Below, piece by piece: positions 32,488 to 41,300 of a stretch of 64,000 bases of DNA. This DNA comes from Clostridium brassicae (lineage in GTDB: Bacteria; Bacillota; Clostridia; Clostridiales; Clostridiaceae). Below the pieces are notes generated by a model, which saw nothing but the letters and a program-made list of their open reading frames with translations, did not search any database and was not told where the DNA came from. The stretch is taken from positions 186,001 through 250,000 of the forward strand of contig NZ_JAPQFJ010000003.1 of NCBI RefSeq assembly GCF_026738875.1, in the 5' to 3' direction. The first letter of the stretch is position 1. Each line of letters starts with the position of its first letter. The position numbers were made by a program, and so were the translations under genes.

Positions 32488-32654
32488 TGAGTATGAAAGA
32501 TATGTTTGAACAACTAATAAAAGAAGGTAAAACAGACAAAGCAACACTTTTAGATATGTTAGAAGAGATAAAAAAAAGAAACGAAATAACTTTAGTGATA
32601 ACAGAGGAAGAATACAATAATATCAAGGCTAGAATAGAAGCTTTGCCAAACTAA
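32487..32654 (+). CDS. Small helical tail-region protein
   Basis: A 55-residue charged helical protein coupled to the previous gene by TAATG. KATLLDMLEEIKKRNEITL resembles short helper genes next to tail fibres. It is not recognised. Confidence 0.5.
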   Translation: MSMKDMFEQLIKEGKTDKATLLDMLEEIKKRNEITLVITEEEYNNIKARIEALPN

Positions 32655-32666
32655 GGAGGTGCTTAT

Positions 32667-34874
32667 ATGGCTACAAGAGTAATATTTCAAGACCCTATAT
32701 ATCAATATCCTAATCGTTACCGACTTACAGATATAGGCGGTGGATTATACGAAATAGAATCAGAACCTGGCACTATTACACAAGAAGGTACTTTGCTAAG
32801 TGCTAATAATTTAAACGCTACCGCAGAAGAAGTTATTTTTCACACTATAGATACAGGTGAAAATGCTAATGAATTCATAACAGCTATAAATAATTTAGCA
32901 GATTATTACAACGGATTAAGTTTAGTGCTAAAATCAAATACAACAAATACTGGATCATGCACTATTAACATATCTTCGCTAGGAAATAAAAACATAAAAA
33001 AAATAAATACTTCTGGCAATAAAATCGACCTACAAGCAAACGACATAATTAAGAATAAATATGAATTGCTAGTATATGACGGAATAGACTTTGTTTTATC
33101 TAATCCAGCAGCAGATTTAGCAACAGTAATATCAGATTTAAACAATCTTACTATTAAAGTAAACACAATAGAAACAGATGTAAACACAATAAAAAACAAA
33201 GTTGTACATTTTGCAGTTAGTAGTGGTACGAATAATGCTTATACTGTAAACGTAAGTGGAATAACTTCTTTATATGCAGGATTACAAATAAATGTTGTTG
33301 CTAGTTTTAGCAACACTGGAAGTTCTACACTACAAATTAACAGTTTAGAAAGTAAAACAATTAAACTAAATCAAAATAATCTTATTGGGAATGAAATCAA
33401 AATTAATAATATATTTACAGTAATATTTGATGGCGTAAATTGGCAATTACAGCCAACAATGTCACAAATGCAACAAAGAAAGACATATTCGGAATTGAAA
33501 ACTCTTAAGGATAATAATCAATTAGTCTCAGGTACGCAATATGTATTAACAGATTACAGAACTAAATACCGACAACCATATACAAATGTAATTAAATCTA
33601 TGGATATTGAAGAATTAATTCTAACCGCAAGTAGTACAAGTACATTTGAACCTATAGTTAGTAGTAACACATATCCGCAAGACGTGATTTATTATGATTT
33701 TAATAATGCGGTGTGTGAGGATAATATTACATCTAGAAATGGATTTATTTTAAGAAGATATGATCCAATTAGTGGTAATGATGCACCACAAGATTGGAGG
33801 ACTATGTTGTGGGCGAGATGGAAACCTCATCCTACTGCATATTATAAAGATGATAACTATGTTAGTTATGCTATATGGACTAGCGGGGATGCTTATACAA
33901 ATTATATTTATAAAAGTGGGAATTCATTGTATGTAGCTAAAGATAACGTTACTCCCACTAGTCCTACTGATGCGAATGTTTTTGAAAAAATTTGTGATGA
34001 TATTAATGAACCCTTTTTAAAGAATATTGAAAAACACCCCGTTTTAAGTTATGGAACTTCAAAATTAGAATTACGAAAAGGAGATTTAGGAGAAAGATTA
34101 ACATTTGGGAATAATTGTAAAAATAACACAATAGAAGTAGGAGCAAGTTTGCATAACAATGTTTTTGGAGATAATTGTAATGGAAATAAACTTGGAAAAA
34201 ATTGTTATGAAAATACTTTTGGGAATACTTGTAGTTCTAATTATTTTAAAAATTCTTGTAATTATAATATTTTTAGAAATGGTTTTTATGCTAATAATTT
34301 GAATAGTGCTTGTGCTAACAATATTTTTGGAATTAATTGCAGTTATAATAGTTTAGGGAATGATTGTGGTTCTAATATTTTTGGTAATGATTGTTATTAT
34401 AATAGTTTTGATAATAATTGTGATTCTAATAGTTTAGGGAGCAATTGTAGTTCTAATAAGTTTGATGTTAAATGTTATCATAATAAATTTGGAATAAGTT
34501 GTAATCACAATAATTTTGGAAATAATTGTGATGTGAATGTTTTTGGAGATAGTTGTAATGACAATAGTTTTGGAAATTCTTGCGCTGAAAATACTATTGG
34601 GAAAGTTAATTCCAATATTGTTTTAGGAAATTATTGCAAAAAAAATACTTTTGGAAATTATAATGGTAGTATTATGCTATATACGGATTGTGGTTCAAAT
34701 TCAATTGGAGATAATAAACATTTTATTTCTATGAAAAGAGCCAGTTTTATTAATATAAGTAATATATCGCTTCCAACTAATCAAAACTATACAATCGAAA
34801 GGGATGAAAGTGGAAAATATAGATACTGGTATTTAGATACCAATGGAAATGTGAAATCAACAATTATACCATAG
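32667..34874 (+). CDS. Tail fibre with Cys-ladder beta-helix repeats
   Basis: A 735-residue protein. The N-terminal about 270 residues attach to the baseplate (TLLSANNLNATAEEVIFHTI, two related TGSCTINISSLGNK-type modules). Residues about 480-690 are a run of 9-residue repeats, N-x-F/L-G-N-x-C-x-x, about 18 to 20 copies (for example NIFGNDCYY, NSLGSNCSS, NNFGNNCDV). Aligned Phe/Leu and Cys are expected to stack inside a right-handed beta-helix. The C-terminal domain (YTIERDESGKYRYWYLDTNG) may bind the host surface. Confidence 0.85.
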   Translation: MATRVIFQDPIYQYPNRYRLTDIGGGLYEIESEPGTITQEGTLLSANNLNATAEEVIFHTIDTGENANEFITAINNLADYYNGLSLVLKSNTTNTGSCTINISSLGNKNIKKINTSGNKIDLQANDIIKNKYELLVYDGIDFVLSNPAADLATVISDLNNLTIKVNTIETDVNTIKNKVVHFAVSSGTNNAYTVNVSGITSLYAGLQINVVASFSNTGSSTLQINSLESKTIKLNQNNLIGNEIKINNIFTVIFDGVNWQLQPTMSQMQQRKTYSELKTLKDNNQLVSGTQYVLTDYRTKYRQPYTNVIKSMDIEELILTASSTSTFEPIVSSNTYPQDVIYYDFNNAVCEDNITSRNGFILRRYDPISGNDAPQDWRTMLWARWKPHPTAYYKDDNYVSYAIWTSGDAYTNYIYKSGNSLYVAKDNVTPTSPTDANVFEKICDDINEPFLKNIEKHPVLSYGTSKLELRKGDLGERLTFGNNCKNNTIEVGASLHNNVFGDNCNGNKLGKNCYENTFGNTCSSNYFKNSCNYNIFRNGFYANNLNSACANNIFGINCSYNSLGNDCGSNIFGNDCYYNSFDNNCDSNSLGSNCSSNKFDVKCYHNKFGISCNHNNFGNNCDVNVFGDSCNDNSFGNSCAENTIGKVNSNIVLGNYCKKNTFGNYNGSIMLYTDCGSNSIGDNKHFISMKRASFINISNISLPTNQNYTIERDESGKYRYWYLDTNGNVKSTIIP

Positions 34875-34885
34875 GAGGATATTAT

Positions 34886-35253
34886 ATGAAATCAATAAAA
34901 TATTATAAAAATGAATTAACAGGATATAAAGAAAAAAAGATATAGAAAAAGATGAAGTTATAAAAGAAGCTATATTTGAAATACAACAAGCAGAATATAT
35001 ATGCAATGATCAAGAGTTTCCTTACTGGTTAGAAGTAATTAAAAAAACTTATAGCGAATTTGGAAATGTAACATATGAATCTATAGAAGAAGAAAAGACA
35101 GAAGAAGAAATAAAAAAAGAATCTTTAATTAAAAACTTAGCTTCTCTTACTGTGGAAAACAAGAAAAAAGATTTACTTATAAGCAATTTAGCTAAGCAAA
35201 TAAGCAATTTGAATATAAAATTAAATCAAATGGAGGTTGAAAAAAATGTTTGA
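34886..35253 (+). CDS. Tail-fibre-associated protein, apparently made by -1 frameshift
   Basis: ATG at 34886 after AGGAGG opens a frame (KSIKYYKNELTGYKEKK) that stops at 34943. In the -1 frame from GAT at 34940 it continues as DIEKDEVIKEAIFEIQQAEY through EFPYWLEVIKKTYSEFGNV to a coiled coil ending in QMEVEKNV. The heptamer A AAA AAG (34933-34939), the dnaX-type slippery site, lies exactly at the join, so about 120 residues could be made by programmed slippage. A simple indel in the A7 run is the alternative. Confidence 0.65.
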
Positions 35254-35392
35254 TTTTTATAAATTATTTTATCCTATTTATTTATCTATAGATGAATTAA
35301 AAGAAGCTTGCAAATATAAAGTAATTACAGATATAGAGTATAAAGAAATAACAGGAGAAGAGTATATTAAAGAAGATATTAAGGCGGTATAA
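35246..35392 (+). CDS. XkdX-like protein
   Basis: A 48-residue protein: FDFYKLFYPIYLSIDELKEA and ITDIEYKEITGEEY match the XkdX family, small proteins found after tail fibre genes. It starts inside the previous gene, and its end is embedded in the terminator at 35381. Confidence 0.75.
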   Translation: MFDFYKLFYPIYLSIDELKEACKYKVITDIEYKEITGEEYIKEDIKAV

Positions 35393-35400
35393 CCGCCTTT
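35381..35400 (+). terminator. Intrinsic terminator
   Basis: AAGGCGG, loop TATAA, CCGCCTT and TT. It overlaps the last codons of the XkdX-like gene and precedes the lysis block. Confidence 0.85.
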
Positions 35401-35403
35401 TGT

Positions 35404-35430
35404 CCGTTATAGATTAAATAATGTTATAAT
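35404..35430 (+). promoter_or_regulatory. Degenerate TACG element and TATAAT before lysis block
   Basis: CCGTTATAGATT matches the 13-bp element except at its first bases (TCCG instead of TACG). TATAAT is at 35425-35430, but the spacing (22 bp) does not fit the other promoters. The 35497 gene follows after AT-rich sequence with ATATCGGAGTATCGG. Confidence 0.4.
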
Positions 35431-35496
35431 TAATATAAGAAAATACATACATAACATAAAGTATATTTTCGATATCGGAGTATCGGAGGTGGTGAG

Positions 35497-35823
35497 TTGG
35501 AAAATAAAGATAAAAAAAATAATCTTAATTTTATACTTATAATTATTGTAAGCATTTTTTTAGGATTTGTAATAGGTATCGTTATAAATAAAAGTAGTAA
35601 TAATATCAATCAATCAGTGAATATAAATGCTACTGCAAAAACAGAAGATAAAATCAATATTAACACAGCAACACAAAAACAATTGGAAATTTTACCTAGT
35701 GTTGGAGAAGTAAAAGCTAAAAAAATAATAGAAAAAAGACCATACAAAAGTATTAATGAATTGGTAGATGTTGTAGGAGAAAAAACATTTATTGTTATAA
35801 AAGATAAAGTGGAGGTGAGTTAA
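35497..35823 (+). CDS. Membrane-anchored ComEA-like helix-hairpin-helix protein
   Basis: A 108-residue protein. One membrane segment (FILIIIVSIFLGFVIGIVI, about 12-30), a Ser/Asn linker, then ININTATQKQLEILPSVGEV and KAKKIIEKRPYKSINELVDV, the HhH domain of ComEA-type DNA-uptake receptors. The topology fits an outward-facing DNA-binding domain. A phage copy in the lysis block is unusual; it might act in DNA entry, exclusion or host competence. TTG start after GGAGGTGG. Confidence 0.8.
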   Translation: MENKDKKNNLNFILIIIVSIFLGFVIGIVINKSSNNINQSVNINATAKTEDKININTATQKQLEILPSVGEVKAKKIIEKRPYKSINELVDVVGEKTFIVIKDKVEVS

Positions 35824-36134
35824 TGCCATACGAATTACTTGCTAATGGCGGAGCAGTTGCGGCAGGGTTTGTAATACTAGGTTTCTTAATTAAAAATTAT
35901 ACAGATAGTAATAAGAATCTTATAGAAACTATAAACAGTAACAATAGAAGCACAGAAACCAAGTACGAGAAATTAGTAGATGAAACTATGCAGCAATGTA
36001 AGCGAAGGGAAGATGTATTAATAGAACAACTAGACAAGTATAATTCTAGTCTCAAAGAAATATCGGAAAATATAAAAGTTATACCTCATATGCAAGAGGA
36101 TATTAATTTTCTAAAAGAAAAAATCGGAGAATAG
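35823..36134 (+). CDS. BhlA/UviB-like holin
   Basis: A 103-residue protein: one N-terminal membrane helix (NGGAVAAGFVILGFLIKNYT), then a long charged coiled coil, the layout of BhlA/UviB holin-like proteins. It is coupled by TAATG to the HhH gene and placed before the amidase, consistent with lysis. Confidence 0.72.
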   Translation: MPYELLANGGAVAAGFVILGFLIKNYTDSNKNLIETINSNNRSTETKYEKLVDETMQQCKRREDVLIEQLDKYNSSLKEISENIKVIPHMQEDINFLKEKIGE

Positions 36135-36145
36135 GAGGAATATAT

Positions 36146-37009
36146 ATGAAAGGAAGTATAAGAGGTGGACATAACTACGGAGTACCAGGAGCAATCGGAA
36201 TCATAGACGAAGTCAAGGAAGACAGAAAATATTATCCATTCGTCATTTCTAATCTAGTACGAGAAGGATTTAATATAAAAGATGTTACACCAAATAGAAC
36301 TTCTACTACTGGTCAAGATTTAAGTTATGGGGTTAGTAAATGCAATGATTTTGGATCAGACTTTTTTATTAGTTGTCATCTTAATAGTTACAATGGAAGT
36401 GCTAGAGGATGCGAAGTTTTATATCACAAAAGTTCATCTAGTGGAAAAAAACTGGCTGAATGTATAGCTACAGAAATATCAAAGTTAGGATTTCCTAGCA
36501 GAGGAGATAATAGAGGGGCTAAAGCAGATACTAGAGGACTATATGAATTAAGGCATACTAAATGTACTGCGGTAATAGTAGAACCTTTCTTTTTAGACAA
36601 CTTACAAGATGTAGAAATATATAGAAGAGTAGGCGCACAAGGCATAGCTAATGCAATTACAAATGGCGTGTTAAAATACTATGGTAAAAACCCTACATAT
36701 AATAGTAAAAAAAGTACTTATTCAGTTAACTACTGTAAAGAATTTCAAAAGTTCTACAATACAGTTACCCAAACTAGAGCACCTTTAATAAAAGATGGTA
36801 TATTTGGATTAAGAACAGAATCAGCATTTAACACAATAAAATCTTTAGTTTTATATAACCAATATCCAACTCCTTACTGTAAAGAATTTCAAAAGTTCTA
36901 CAATACAGTTACTCAAACAGGTTCGCCAATTGCAGAAGATAATATTGCAGGCAACAATACAAAACAAGCCTTAAATACAATAGAAAAATTAATTAAGGGG
37001 GAATACTAA
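36146..37009 (+). CDS. N-acetylmuramoyl-L-alanine amidase endolysin
   Basis: A 287-residue protein. Residues 1-180 are an Amidase_3-type zinc amidase: RGGHNYG with the first zinc His, a following Glu, DFFISCHLNSYNGSARGCEV and VIVEPFFLDN with the catalytic Glu. The C-terminal 90 residues hold two copies of YCKEFQKFYNTVTQT, a duplicated cell-wall-binding repeat. It cleaves the peptidoglycan of the clostridial wall at lysis. Confidence 0.92.
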   Translation: MKGSIRGGHNYGVPGAIGIIDEVKEDRKYYPFVISNLVREGFNIKDVTPNRTSTTGQDLSYGVSKCNDFGSDFFISCHLNSYNGSARGCEVLYHKSSSSGKKLAECIATEISKLGFPSRGDNRGAKADTRGLYELRHTKCTAVIVEPFFLDNLQDVEIYRRVGAQGIANAITNGVLKYYGKNPTYNSKKSTYSVNYCKEFQKFYNTVTQTRAPLIKDGIFGLRTESAFNTIKSLVLYNQYPTPYCKEFQKFYNTVTQTGSPIAEDNIAGNNTKQALNTIEKLIKGEY

Positions 37010-37269
37010 TGGATATAAATATAATGGATTTTATAGTACAAGAATGTCTATGGCTAATACCTGTATTGATGGTAATAGGATATGTTTTAAAACAAATACC
37101 TAACTTCCCAGATTGGTGTATACCGATAGGATTGTACATTATAGGACTTGGATTAGGATATGCATTTATCGGTAAAAGTTCAATTGGACTATTGCAAGGA
37201 CTATTATGTGCTACTGCTGCAATTGGCTTTCATCAAGGTATAAAGCAGAATATTAAAAAATATATTTAG
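37009..37269 (+). CDS. Phage holin (Hol44/phage_holin_2-like)
   Basis: An 86-residue protein with two to three hydrophobic segments (CLWLIPVLMVIGYVL, IPIGLYIIGLGLGYAFIG) around PNFPDWCIP, as in the A118/Hol44 holin group. It is coupled to the endolysin by TAATG and is the last phage gene before the host junction. Confidence 0.82.
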   Translation: MDINIMDFIVQECLWLIPVLMVIGYVLKQIPNFPDWCIPIGLYIIGLGLGYAFIGKSSIGLLQGLLCATAAIGFHQGIKQNIKKYI

Positions 37270-37300
37270 TAACCATTTATAGTATATTGGTTCCGCTATG
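37270..37300. other. Right attachment junction of prophage 1
   Basis: The host reading frame on the minus strand matches ABC ATPases up to VTHDIAE and then continues with unrelated residues (PIYYKWLLNI) that come from the phage end. The junction therefore lies near 37290. GTAACCATT occurs at 37267 and again at 37305; whether it belongs to the att core is unknown. Confidence 0.7.
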
Positions 37301-37881
37301 TCGTGTGTAACCATTATTGCAGTTTTGTTTTCACGTTTTATTATTTTATATATTTCATCACTTGCATTTAATCTGCTCTGATAATCTAGAGCTGAAAAAG
37401 GTTCATCAAGAAGTAAGATATCAGGATTTAATGCTAAAGTTCTTATTAATGCAACTCTTTGTCTCATACCTCCTGAAAGTTGTTTTGGGTAATAATTTTT
37501 AAAATCCCAAAGATTGTAGTCATGTAACAATTTAGTTACTTTATTGATACTGTCATCATTTACCTTATGCTGAACTTTTAATCCTAAAAGCACATTATTC
37601 CATACAGTAAGCCATTCAAATAATTGATCTTTTTGAAACATATATCCTATTATTAAAGAAGAGTTGTCTATATTTTTGCCATCTACAAGTACATTACCTT
37701 CAGATGGGCTTAAAAGCCCTGCTATTATATTCAAGACTGTAGATTTACCGCATCCAGATGGACCTACTATACTTATATATTCTCCTTGTTTTACTGTAAA
37801 AGAAATGTCTTTTAAGGCTTCAGTTTCACTTTTTAATGTGTGATAGTTCATATAAATATGGGACACTGTTAATTCATTCAT
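37292..37881 (-). pseudogene. ABC transporter ATP-binding protein, NitT/TauT/SsuB type, cut by prophage 1
   Basis: The minus-strand frame begins MNELTVSHIYMNYHTLKSET. It has Walker A GPSGCGKST, Q-loop, signature LSGGMRQRVAL, Walker B ILLLDEPFSALD and the H-loop in MVTHD. The family usually continues 40-60 residues further, but homology stops at the phage end; the open frame itself runs on to 37204 within phage sequence. The remaining exon is presumably on the far side of the prophage. This enzyme powers uptake of small organic anions or related solutes. Excision would restore the gene. Confidence 0.85.
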
Positions 37882-37908
37882 AACATCATCTCCAAAGAGT
37901 TATAGTTT

Positions 37909-37937
37909 ATTATATGTATGAACAGGCAGAGTGTTAA
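37909..37937 (-). promoter_or_regulatory. Promoter of the ABC ATPase gene
   Basis: On the minus strand TTAACA (37937-37932), 17 bp and TATAAT (37914-37909) stand about 28 bp upstream of the start codon at 37881. A good vegetative promoter. Confidence 0.7.
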
Positions 37938-38383
37938 GGTAAAATAGGATTTAAATAAAATTGTTAATATTTACAAATGGTGATTGAAATTTTTTACTAT
38001 TAATCATATAATTAGTTGATGAAGAGATTCTTACCTTCATTAGGCTCTTAAATTTCTATTAGGTTTAGATATACTAATTTAGTGGTGATATACTCTTATT
38101 CCTCGCTAAAGGGTTTAACTAGACAGGATACTAATAAACAGAATTTTTAGGAGTTTTACTCCTTAGAAGTCGTTATCTAGGGTCGTGTTATTCTTTATTC
38201 ATACTTAAAGAAGATAGGAATATTAGAATGACTAGACATCGGATAAACAGAATTCTTAGGAATTTTACTCCTTAGAAGTCGTTATCCAGGGTCGTGTTAT
38301 TCTTTATTCATACTTAAAGAAGATAGGAATATTAGAATGACTAGACATCGGATAAAATTATAGAAAAGTGAGTGTAGGTGTGT
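37938..38383 (+). other. Host intergenic region upstream of activase
   Basis: No coding frame is visible over about 450 bp. The interval contains AT-rich sequence, then the duplicated 109-bp unit (38135-38352). The duplication contains AGGAGT/ACTCCT, a small hairpin, and probably the regulatory region of the following gene. Confidence 0.6.
38135..38352. repeat. Tandem duplication of a 109-bp unit
   Basis: Copy 1 (38135-38243) and copy 2 (38244-38352) differ at only three positions (T/C, G/A, T/C). Sequence before copy 1 (CTAGACAGGATACTAATAAACAG) resembles the end of the unit (CTAGACATCGGATAAA), so an older partial copy may exist. It ends about 30 bp before the activase start. Confidence 0.93.
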
Positions 38384-41300
38384 ATGAAAAAAGTATTTAA
38401 TTTAGGATTGGATGTAGGTTCAACAACAGTAAAACTAGTTATGATAGATAAAGATAATAATATGGTTTATGGAACATATAAACGGCATTTTTCAAATATT
38501 AGAGAAACTATTGCTAAACTTATAGAAGAAGCTTACTTGAAGTTTAATGAGGATAGCATAACAATAAATATAACAGGATCAGGTGGATTATCTATATCTA
38601 AATGGTTAGAGATACCATTTGTGCAAGAAGTTATAGCATCATCTAAAACTGTGGAATATGTTATTCCTAATACAGATGTAGCCATTGAACTTGGTGGGGA
38701 AGATGCAAAGATAACTTATTTTGATAAGAGTATTGAGCAAAGAATGAATGGAACTTGTGCAGGAGGTACTGGAGCTTTTATCGATCAAATGGCTGTTTTA
38801 CTTCAAACAGATGCATATGGTTTAAATGAACTTGCAAAAAAATATAAGGTTATTTATCCAATTGCTTCAAGGTGTGGTGTTTTTGCAAAAACAGATATAC
38901 AACCTCTTTTAAATGAAGGTGCATCAAAAGAAGATTTATCAGCTTCTATATTTCAAGCTGTGGTTAATCAAACAATAAGTGGCCTTGCGTGTGGACGACC
39001 TATAAGAGGAAAAGTTGCATTTTTAGGAGGTCCATTACATTTTTTATCTGAACTTAGGACTAGGTTTATAGAAACTTTGAATTTATCAAAAGATCAAATA
39101 ATTTTTCCGGAAAATTCGCAGTTATTTGTAGCAATAGGAGCGGCTTTATATTCTAGAAAAGAAAACCCTATGCCTTTTAAAACATTGTATGAAAGCTTGC
39201 CAAAATTAAAGCAAGTATCCGATTATGAAGTTAAGAGATTATATCCTTTATTTAAAAATGAAAACGAGCTAGAAAAATTTAAACTTAAACATGAGGACTG
39301 CAAAGTAAAAAGATGTGATATTAGATCTTATGAAGGCAAATGTTTTCTTGGTATAGACGCAGGTTCTACTACTACAAAGGCTGTTTTAATATCTGAAGAT
39401 GGAGCTTTACTATATTCTCATTATGGTAGTAATAGAGGCAAACCTTTAGAGCGTACTATAGAAATATTAAGAGAAATTTATAGTATACTTCCAAAGAAAG
39501 CTTCCATTGTAAATAGCACGGTGACAGGATATGGAGAGGGATTGATTAAAGCAGCTCTTAAAGTTGATATTGGAGAAATTGAAACAATAGCACACTATAA
39601 GGCAGCAGAGTTTTTTGTTCCTGGAGTAGAGTTTATACTAGATATAGGCGGACAGGACATGAAATGTATGAAAATAAAAGATGGTGTTATAGAAAGTATA
39701 ATGCTCAATGAAGCTTGCTCATCAGGGTGTGGTTCATTTATTGAAACTTTTGCAAAATCTTTAGGTATGGAGGTTGAGGATTTTGCAAGGGAAGCTGCTT
39801 TAGCAAAAGAACCTGTAGATTTAGGATCTAGATGCACAGTATTCATGAATTCTAGGGTAAAACAAGCTCAGAAGGAAGGAGCTACTGTAGGAGATATATC
39901 TGCTGGACTTTCATATTCTGTAATAAAAAATGCTCTTTATAAGGTTATTAAGTTAAGGAATCCTAATGATATAGGAGGAAAAGTTATCGTACAAGGAGGA
40001 ACTTTCTATAATGAGTCAGTTTTAAGGAGTTTTGAAAAAATAATAGGTAAAACTGTAGTAAGACCAGATATTGCAGGACTTATGGGAGCTTTTGGAGCAG
40101 CTTTAATTTCCAAAGAAAGATATACAGAAGGATATAAAACAGAATTACTTTCTTTAGATGATATAGATAGTTTTAAGGCTTATACTTCTATGAAGAGGTG
40201 TGGAGGTTGCGGAAATAATTGTCTTTTGACAATGAATAAATTTTCTAATAAAGAGATATTTATAAGTGGAAATAGATGTGAAAGGGGTTTAGGAAAAGGG
40301 AAAATTAAAAATACTATTCCAAACTTATATGAGTATAGATATAAAAGAATATTTAACTATGTACCTTTAAAAAGAGATGAAGCAGTAAGAGGTGTGGTCG
40401 GAATTCCAAGAGTATTGAATATGTACGAGAATTACCCTTATTGGTTTACTTTTTTTAATGAGTTAGGGTTTAGAGTAGAGTTATCAGGTAGATCTTCTAA
40501 GAAAATTTATGAGATGGGTATGGAAACAATTCCTTCGGAATCAGTTTGTTATCCTGGAAAATTGGTTCACGGACATATTATGGATCTTTTAAGTAAAAAG
40601 ATAGACTTTATATTTTATCCATGTATACCTATTGATAAAAAAGAACAGAAGGAAGCAGATAATAATTATAGTTGTCCAATAGTAACATCTTATCCAGAAG
40701 TTATAAAAAATAATATAGATATACTTAGAGAGAAAAATATTAAATTTTTAAATCCTTTTCTTCCAATGGATGATATAAATAGGTTATCTAAAAGGCTTTA
40801 TGAGGAATTCAAGAATTTTGGTATAGGAAAAAAAGAAATAGTTGAGGCAGCAAACAAAGCTTGGCATGAAAGAGAAAATGCAAGAAATGATATAAGAGTA
40901 AAGGGAGAAGAAGTAATAAAATATTTAAAGAAAACTGGTAAAAAAGGAATTGTGCTTGCAGGTAGACCTTACCATGTAGATCCCGAAATTAATCATGGTA
41001 TAGCAAGTTTAATTACAGAGTATGATATGGCAGTATTAACAGAAGATAGTATAGATCATTTAGGAAAGGTTAAAAGACCCCTAAGAGTTGTAGACCAATG
41101 GGTTTATCATTCTAGATTATATGCTGCAGCGGAGTTTGTTGCCTGTCAAGATAATTTGGAACTTATTCAGCTAAATTCTTTTGGTTGTGGATTAGATGCT
41201 GTTACTTCTGATCAGGTAGAGGAAATATTAAGTGAGCACAATAAAATATATACCCTTATAAAGATTGATGAGGTAAGCAATTTAGGAGCTGCAAGAATTA

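Larger units (their letters stand above)
1..37291 (+). mobile_element. Prophage 1, contractile-tailed, right-hand part
   Basis: All genes from the left edge to 37269 lie on the + strand, in the order terminase, portal, head, tail, baseplate, fibre, lysis. This is the late half of a temperate myovirus-type genome. The sheath (19245), tube (20293), Gp138-like spike (29537) and baseplate J (30495) genes define a contractile tail. The integrase and repressor must lie left of the window. The right border falls just after the last lysis gene, where a host ABC ATPase gene resumes on the minus strand. Short accessory genes with their own promoters and terminators fill the structural module boundaries. 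Confidence 0.92.

Noticed and set aside
34090-34730. Regularly spaced AATTGT/AATAATTTT DNA repeats resembling a CRISPR array
   Set aside because: The period is 27 bp in one open reading frame and encodes the 9-residue fibre repeat. There are no constant repeat/unique spacer blocks and no cas genes.
32667-35253. Diversity-generating retroelement acting on the tail fibre
   Set aside because: No reverse transcriptase gene and no template repeat copy of the fibre end were found in the window.
37204-37881. Intact 225-residue ABC ATPase gene
   Set aside because: The reading frame continues past the junction by chance into phage sequence; residues after VTHDIAE do not resemble ABC ATPases.
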